Source: an uncultured Oscillospiraceae bacterium
GTDB lineage: Bacteria; Bacillota; Clostridia; Oscillospirales; Ruminococcaceae
DNA length: 10,823 nucleotides
Reading direction: 5' to 3'
Assembly: GCA_910577565.1 (NCBI GenBank)
Contig: CAJTNJ010000024.1
Span: 1 to 10,823 of the forward strand
Under the pieces are notes generated by a model. That model saw only the letters and a program-made list of their open reading frames with translations, made no database searches and was not told where the DNA came from. Shown piece by piece: positions 6,656 to 10,823 of this stretch. The stretch's first letter is position 1; each line of letters begins with the position of its first letter. The position numbers and the translations under genes are program-made.

Positions 6656-8293
6656 ATGAGAACGAAAAAATTTTTTGCAGTTATTTTAATGTTTTGTATT
6701 GTAAGTTTAAGTTTGTTTTCGGTGTTTCAAGTAAGTGCTAAAACTTTTAATGAACAAATAAATACACAAACCTCAATAATAGAAAATATTAAAAATGAGC
6801 AAAAACAGTTTTCGATTAATTATAAGATGGATTTTTATAATTTTATGAATACGCCTGAATATTGGACAGTTGATTATAAAGTTATTTTAAACTGCGATAT
6901 AGATGTTGATGATATAGTATTTGAACCAATAAAAAAATTTAGTGGAACATTTGATGGATGTGGCCACACTATAAGTAATTTTGTAATTCAAGATAGCCAT
7001 AAATCGTTAGAAAATTTTGAAATTGGATTTATAGAAACTTTAGATGGTTTTGCAGAATTCAAAAATGTTATATTTGATAATTATACTATTAAGGACAAAG
7101 GTTCTAGCCTTACATGGTCAACATCATATCAATCAGCTGGATTTGTTTTAACAAACCATGGAACTATATCAAATATTAAGTTTAAAAATAGTAATATGGA
7201 TAAAATTAATAATAATATTATTTTAAAAAATAGTAACTCAGCTGGTTTTGTGCTAAGAAATGAAAAAGATGGAATAATAGAAAATTGTCATATAGAAAAT
7301 ATGAGTGTTAAAGATACAAATATTAAGTCTGGGTTTGTAGGAATAAACTATGGGAAAATAACAAACAGTAGTACTAATTTGTCTGTTAACAATGGATCTA
7401 ATGTAGGTGGTTTTGTTAGTGAAAATAGTGGTATAATAGAAAAATGCAGTTTTAAAGGTAGGGTAGCTGCAAATAAATATATAGGCGGATTTGTAAGTTT
7501 GAACAAGAATACTATAAATGACTGCACTGCAGAAGTTGATGATATTACAGGTTCAAATTATGTTGGTGGATTTGCATATAGAAACGATGCTGGAGTATAT
7601 AATTGTAATGTTAAAGGGATAGTAGAAGCTACAACAGATATAAAAAATAATATATGCGGTGGATTTGTTGTTGAAAATAATGGCACTATTGAGGGATGCT
7701 CTGAAGAAGGAGAAGTAACTGGCAAAAACTGTGCAGGTGGTTTTTGTGCGATTAATAGATGTGATATTCACGATTCTAAGTCTAAATGTACAGTAATTGC
7801 TGATACAGAAGATCAAACTGCATGTGCAGGTGGATTTGTTGGACGTAATGAAAAAGGTAATATAAGTAATTGTACTTCTTTAGGATTTGATCCAAATGAA
7901 GTTGACTTAACAAATTGTTCACTTGCTAAAGCAGAGTCTAGCAGAGGTATCGCAAAAGCTGGTGGTTTTGTTGGTGTTAATGATGCTAATATAACTAGTT
8001 CAGAGGCAAAAGGTTATGTATATGTTAGTGGAGGAGCTACTCACCCAGATAGTGGTTGTGGTGGTTTTGTTGGAACTAATGATAAAAACGGATATATATG
8101 CAATTGTTATGCAGAGACTAAAATAAGAACAACTAACAACATTGAAGGTTCTGGTTTTGTAGGGGAGGCTTTGAATAGATCTGTAATTAAAAATTCTCAA
8201 TGTAAAACGATGCGTGTGTCAGGCGTTGTGGCAAAATTTTGTTATTTGAAAGAGCTAGAAGCAGTAATTGACGATAACTGTCATGCAATTTAA
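6656..8293 (+). CDS. Gene E, secreted GLUG-repeat protein
   Basis: This is a 545-residue protein counted from the ATG at 6656. The ATG at 6647 lies directly against the Shine-Dalgarno sequence and is rejected as the start. The signal peptide is residues 1-28 with a cut after QVSA. The linker is Asn/Gln-rich. The N-terminal domain runs from about 52 to 160 (PEYW; FDGCGHTISN at 99-108), closest to gene C in the QDSHKSLxNFE region. About twelve rungs follow, without a hydrophobic insert. They include adjacent CGGFVVEN and AGGFCAIN rungs that repeat the alternating cysteine pattern. A PNEVDLTNC segment between rungs resembles EEIDLTKC in D but sits one module earlier. The C-terminal module is the most divergent in the array: GSGFVGEA replaces GGGFVGEA and the tail is DDNCHAI. 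The function is unknown. Confidence 0.92.
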   Translation: MRTKKFFAVILMFCIVSLSLFSVFQVSAKTFNEQINTQTSIIENIKNEQKQFSINYKMDFYNFMNTPEYWTVDYKVILNCDIDVDDIVFEPIKKFSGTFDGCGHTISNFVIQDSHKSLENFEIGFIETLDGFAEFKNVIFDNYTIKDKGSSLTWSTSYQSAGFVLTNHGTISNIKFKNSNMDKINNNIILKNSNSAGFVLRNEKDGIIENCHIENMSVKDTNIKSGFVGINYGKITNSSTNLSVNNGSNVGGFVSENSGIIEKCSFKGRVAANKYIGGFVSLNKNTINDCTAEVDDITGSNYVGGFAYRNDAGVYNCNVKGIVEATTDIKNNICGGFVVENNGTIEGCSEEGEVTGKNCAGGFCAINRCDIHDSKSKCTVIADTEDQTACAGGFVGRNEKGNISNCTSLGFDPNEVDLTNCSLAKAESSRGIAKAGGFVGVNDANITSSEAKGYVYVSGGATHPDSGCGGFVGTNDKNGYICNCYAETKIRTTNNIEGSGFVGEALNRSVIKNSQCKTMRVSGVVAKFCYLKELEAVIDDNCHAI

Positions 8294-8320
8294 TAATTTT
8301 AAATTATAGAACGTCTATTT

Positions 8321-8359
8321 ATAGCGAAGGTATTGTTGACTTTACAATATCTTCATTAT
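8321..8359 (+). terminator. Imperfect 15-bp hairpin after gene E, probable terminator
   Basis: Bases 8321-8335 pair with 8345-8359 around a 9-nt loop, 27 bp after the stop of E. There is one mismatch (C8325 with A8355) and there are two G-T pairs (8324-8356 and 8330-8350). The G-T pairs would be G-U in RNA, which fits an RNA hairpin better than a DNA operator. Confidence 0.55.
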
Positions 8360-8393
8360 TTATTAATAATAATTTAGGAATATATATAATTTT

Positions 8394-8436
8394 TTTACAC
8401 TATGGTAACTATTTGTTCATTATTGTGTGATATAAT
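8394..8436 (+). promoter_or_regulatory. Promoter of gene F with upstream TTTACA box
   Basis: A TTTACA box at 8394-8399, and a consensus extended -10 (TGA then TATAAT) at 8428-8436. No good -35 hexamer sits at 17 bp. This is the best -10 in the window, and it is paired with the weakest ribosome binding site of the array. Confidence 0.6.
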
Positions 8437-8479
8437 GATTAAGTAAAATTATTATAAAAATAGAATGGTGTTGATTTTT

Positions 8480-10123
8480 ATGAAAATAAATAAAGTTTTA
8501 TCAAGTATTTTAACTATGTGTTTAGTGAGCACTAGTTTTTTCTCGATTTTGCAAGTAAGTGCCAAAACTACAGAAGAACAGGATAGTTTAAAAACAGAGC
8601 AAAGTTCAATGTTTGCAAGAACTCCAATTAAGAAAAATCAATATACTATAAATAGTAAATCTGATTTTCATTCATTTATGAAGTCTTCTTTACTTCAAAT
8701 ATCTGATTATGAAATTATCTTAGCATGTGATATAGATATGGAAGGTGAAACATGTAAACCAATAGAAGAGTTTAGTGGAAAGTTTGATGGATGTGGTCAT
8801 AAAATAAGCAATTTAAAAGTTCAAGATAGTCATAAGTTGTTTAAAAAATTTGAAATGGCATTTATAAAAACTTTAGATAGTTTTTCAGAAATAAAAAATG
8901 TTACGTTTGATAATTATATTGTTAATGATAAAGGATCTTCTGCTATTTTACCAAGTTCATATAAATCGGCTGAATTGGTTTTGACTAACTATGGTACTAT
9001 TTCTGGTGTTAATATTATAAATGGTAAGATATTTAATATTAATAATACTAATAAAAGCGGTGATGCAGCTGGTTTTGTGCTAAATAATGAAGAATGTGGA
9101 GTAATAAAAAATTGCTCTACAGAAATTAGTTATGAAAAATCAAAAATTAATGCTGGATTTGTATATGAAAATTCTGGTGAAATAACGGATAGTTTTACTG
9201 CAGTGTTAGTAAATAGTGAAGATAATGCAGGAGGATTTGTTAATAAAAATTTTGGTACTATAAAAAATAGCAAATCGACAGGAAATGTAAATGGTTTTAG
9301 TTGTGTAGGAGGATTTGCAGCTAATAATTTTGAAACGGGTATAATAAGCGATAATTGTGTGGCAACAGGAATCGCAATAGGTCAGGAATATGTAGGTGGT
9401 TTTTGTGGAAATAATAAAGGTATAATTTTAGATTCTAGGTCTGAAGGAGATGGTAAAGCTACTACAATAAGCACAACTATGGTATGTGGAGGTTTCGTAG
9501 GAATAAATAGTAAAGATATAATTAATTGTACTTCAAGTGGGTTCGGAATTTCATCGGCTCGTACTGCTGGTGCAGCAAAAGCTAAAGCAGGAGGATTTAT
9601 TGGGGAAAACAATGGAGGATCAATAATGTCTTGTACTGCCGCAAAAGGCGGTTATGCAACATCATTTTCAGGTAATGTTTTTGCGGGAGGTTTTGTAGGT
9701 GATAACAAAAAGGGCAAGATTACTAATTGTACAGCAAAAGGAGTAACAAAGGCGATGTCAGGTTTAGGTCAGGCAAAAGCAGGAGGATTTGCAGGAATAA
9801 ACAAGGCAAGTATAATGAGTTCTAAAGCAAGTGGCAATGTATATCTAAGTGCAGGAATTTTTTACAAAGATAATGGTTGTGGAGGCTTTGTAGGGAAGAA
9901 CGACCAAGATGGTAGTATAGATGGATGTTATGCAGAAGCAATGGTAGAGACAACAAACAAGAAAAAAGGAGGCGGTTTTGTAGGGGAATCCGAGAATAAT
10001 TCAGAAATAAAGAACTCTACGTGTGAATCAAAAGTTGTATTAAAGAAAGGAAAAACAAAAAAAGCAGAGTTTTGTTATGATAAAAGTAAGAAAGCAGTAA
10101 TAGAGAACTGCACAGCAAATTAG
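8480..10123 (+). CDS. Gene F, secreted GLUG-repeat protein, mosaic relationships
   Basis: This is a 547-residue protein counted from the ATG at 8480. An in-frame ATG at 8465 would add MVLIF, but it lies where the paralogs have their Shine-Dalgarno sequence and has none of its own. The 8480 start aligns with MRIN of D and MKIK of C. The site in front of it (about 8464-8470, AATGGTG) is degenerate, so translation may be weak. The signal peptide is cut after QVSA, residue 28. The N-terminal domain (about 54-165, FDGCGHKISN at 102-111) shares the KLFKKFE, VNDKGS and ILPSSYK features with D. About twelve rungs follow, including a GQEYVGGFCG rung as in B, and no hydrophobic insert. The C-terminal module is near-identical in stretches to A, B and C (for example VETTNKKKGGGFVGE). 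This suggests D-like and C-like halves joined by recombination. The function is unknown. Confidence 0.92.
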   Translation: MKINKVLSSILTMCLVSTSFFSILQVSAKTTEEQDSLKTEQSSMFARTPIKKNQYTINSKSDFHSFMKSSLLQISDYEIILACDIDMEGETCKPIEEFSGKFDGCGHKISNLKVQDSHKLFKKFEMAFIKTLDSFSEIKNVTFDNYIVNDKGSSAILPSSYKSAELVLTNYGTISGVNIINGKIFNINNTNKSGDAAGFVLNNEECGVIKNCSTEISYEKSKINAGFVYENSGEITDSFTAVLVNSEDNAGGFVNKNFGTIKNSKSTGNVNGFSCVGGFAANNFETGIISDNCVATGIAIGQEYVGGFCGNNKGIILDSRSEGDGKATTISTTMVCGGFVGINSKDIINCTSSGFGISSARTAGAAKAKAGGFIGENNGGSIMSCTAAKGGYATSFSGNVFAGGFVGDNKKGKITNCTAKGVTKAMSGLGQAKAGGFAGINKASIMSSKASGNVYLSAGIFYKDNGCGGFVGKNDQDGSIDGCYAEAMVETTNKKKGGGFVGESENNSEIKNSTCESKVVLKKGKTKKAEFCYDKSKKAVIENCTAN

Positions 10124-10146
10124 TTGATTGATATAAATAGAAGTGT

Positions 10147-10186
10147 ATAATGAAGGTATTGTAAAAGTGAACAATATCTTCATAAT
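10147..10186 (+). terminator. Hairpin after gene F, probable terminator
   Basis: Bases 10147-10161 pair with 10172-10186 around a 10-nt loop, 23 bp after the stop of F. The stem has one mismatch (10149 with 10184) and one G-T pair at the same site as in the hairpin after E. TTTGTTTACAT follows, as after the other hairpins. Confidence 0.58.
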
Positions 10187-10189
10187 TTG

Positions 10190-10233
10190 TTTACATAGTA
10201 ATTATTGATTTATTAATAAATAACTGATATTAT
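10190..10233 (+). promoter_or_regulatory. Promoter of gene G with upstream TTTACA box
   Basis: A TTTACA box at 10190-10195, -35-like TTGATT at 10205-10210, a 17-bp spacer ending TGA, and TATTAT at 10228-10233. This has the best -35 match in the array together with an extended -10. Confidence 0.62.
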
Positions 10234-10274
10234 CAATAGAATGAGAATATTTATTCTAAGAGGTTTATGTAAAA

Positions 10275-10823
10275 GTGAAAATTAACAATCAATTAGTGAA
10301 AATCAAAAATAAGTATAAAAAGTTAATAGCGGTTTTTTTAACAGTGAGTATAATTGTCACGAGCTTTACATCAGTAGTTCAAACAAGTGCGCAAACTGAA
10401 GAAAGTGCTTCTAATAAAGCTACTCAAGTTACTGGAAAGATAGATGGAGACGTGCAAACGGTTGTAAAACCGACTGAACCAACAGAGGAGTTTGTAATAA
10501 GTGGTGAAGATGACTTTGCATCATATATGACAACACCTGTGTTTTGGAGAAGCAATCACAAGGTTACATTAGCATGTGACATAGATATGAAAGGGAAAGC
10601 TTTTAAACCAATAAAAGAGTTTGGTGGAGTGTTTGACGGTCGAGGACATACTGTAAGTAACCTGAAAATTCAAAATAAGTCAGGTAAAGGTAAAAATGGA
10701 GAGCTTGCATTAATAAACACATTGAATGAATATGCAGAGATAAAGAATGTTACGTTTGATAATTATAATATAGAAGGCAAGTCTGATATTAAAAAAGCAG
10801 CAGGGTTGATTGTGACAAATCAT
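10275..10823 (+). CDS. Gene G, 5' part of a GLUG-family secreted protein (3' partial)
   Basis: The frame opens at GTG 10275 after AAGAGG (10258-10263) and stays open for 183 codons to the window edge. There is no ATG near the start, so an ATG-only gene search would miss it. The signal peptide has a long basic start (about 17 residues, as in D), then LIAVFLTVSIIVTSFTS, with a cut after QTSA at residue 39. The Cys found in the hydrophobic part of every other signal peptide is replaced by Ser. A Thr/Val/Pro linker with KPTEPTEEF leads into the N-terminal domain: VFW near 91, DIDMKGKAFKPIKEFGG, and FDGRGHTVSN at 120-129. It ends within the first rung (AAGLIVTNH). The KSGKGKNGELALINTL segment replaces the HKLFKKFE type of the others, making this the most divergent N-terminal domain in the window. 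The rungs lie beyond the window. Confidence 0.9.
   Translation, partial: MKINNQLVKIKNKYKKLIAVFLTVSIIVTSFTSVVQTSAQTEESASNKATQVTGKIDGDVQTVVKPTEPTEEFVISGEDDFASYMTTPVFWRSNHKVTLACDIDMKGKAFKPIKEFGGVFDGRGHTVSNLKIQNKSGKGKNGELALINTLNEYAEIKNVTFDNYNIEGKSDIKKAAGLIVTNH

Overview
This window is very AT-rich. It has strong AAGGAG-type Shine-Dalgarno sites, frequent GTG starts, extended -10 promoters and Lys-rich Sec signal peptides. Together these suggest a low-GC Firmicute, most likely a Clostridia-type anaerobe. A Fusobacterium-like host is a less likely alternative, and the species cannot be named from the sequence. There are no tRNA or rRNA genes, transposases, CRISPR arrays or recognisable enzymes.

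The whole window is one head-to-tail array of paralogous secreted proteins, all on the + strand. I label them A to G. A (1-370) is the 3' end of a gene that begins upstream. B (635-2926), C (3078-4895), D (5033-6508), E (6656-8293) and F (8480-10123) are complete. G (10275-10823) is the 5' part of a gene that runs out of the window. Each complete protein has four parts: a signal peptide ending near [IVA]-S-A; a variable Gln/Thr/Ser-rich linker; a conserved N-terminal domain with an FDGxGHTISN motif; and 8 to 15 GLUG-type rungs (consensus GGFVGxNxGxIxxCxxxG), expected to form a beta-solenoid. A conserved C-terminal module of about 120 residues closes the protein. No LPXTG signal, S-layer domain or C-terminal anchor is visible, so the products look secreted or loosely surface-associated.

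The intergenic spacers (about 137 to 264 bp) are themselves copies of a cassette: a hairpin of about 15 bp with a 9-10 nt loop, a TTTACA box, an extended -10 promoter (TGN-TATTAT class) and a ribosome binding site. The genes therefore look like independent transcription units duplicated together with their control regions. The hairpin is well kept in four of the six spacers and decayed in the other two.

The most unusual features lie inside the proteins. B and C carry long hydrophobic inserts, about 47 and 100 residues, with unrelated sequences. Both enter at the same kind of junction between two solenoid rungs, and D, E and F lack them. The rungs also show a two-state cysteine pattern: CGGFVG rungs alternate with VGGFCG rungs and no rung carries both cysteines. 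N-terminal and C-terminal relationships differ between paralogs (D and F share N-terminal sequence, whereas F's C-terminal end resembles A, B and C), which suggests recombination across the array. A variable surface or secreted repertoire, perhaps with membrane-active members, is the working inference. No biochemical function can be assigned from sequence alone.
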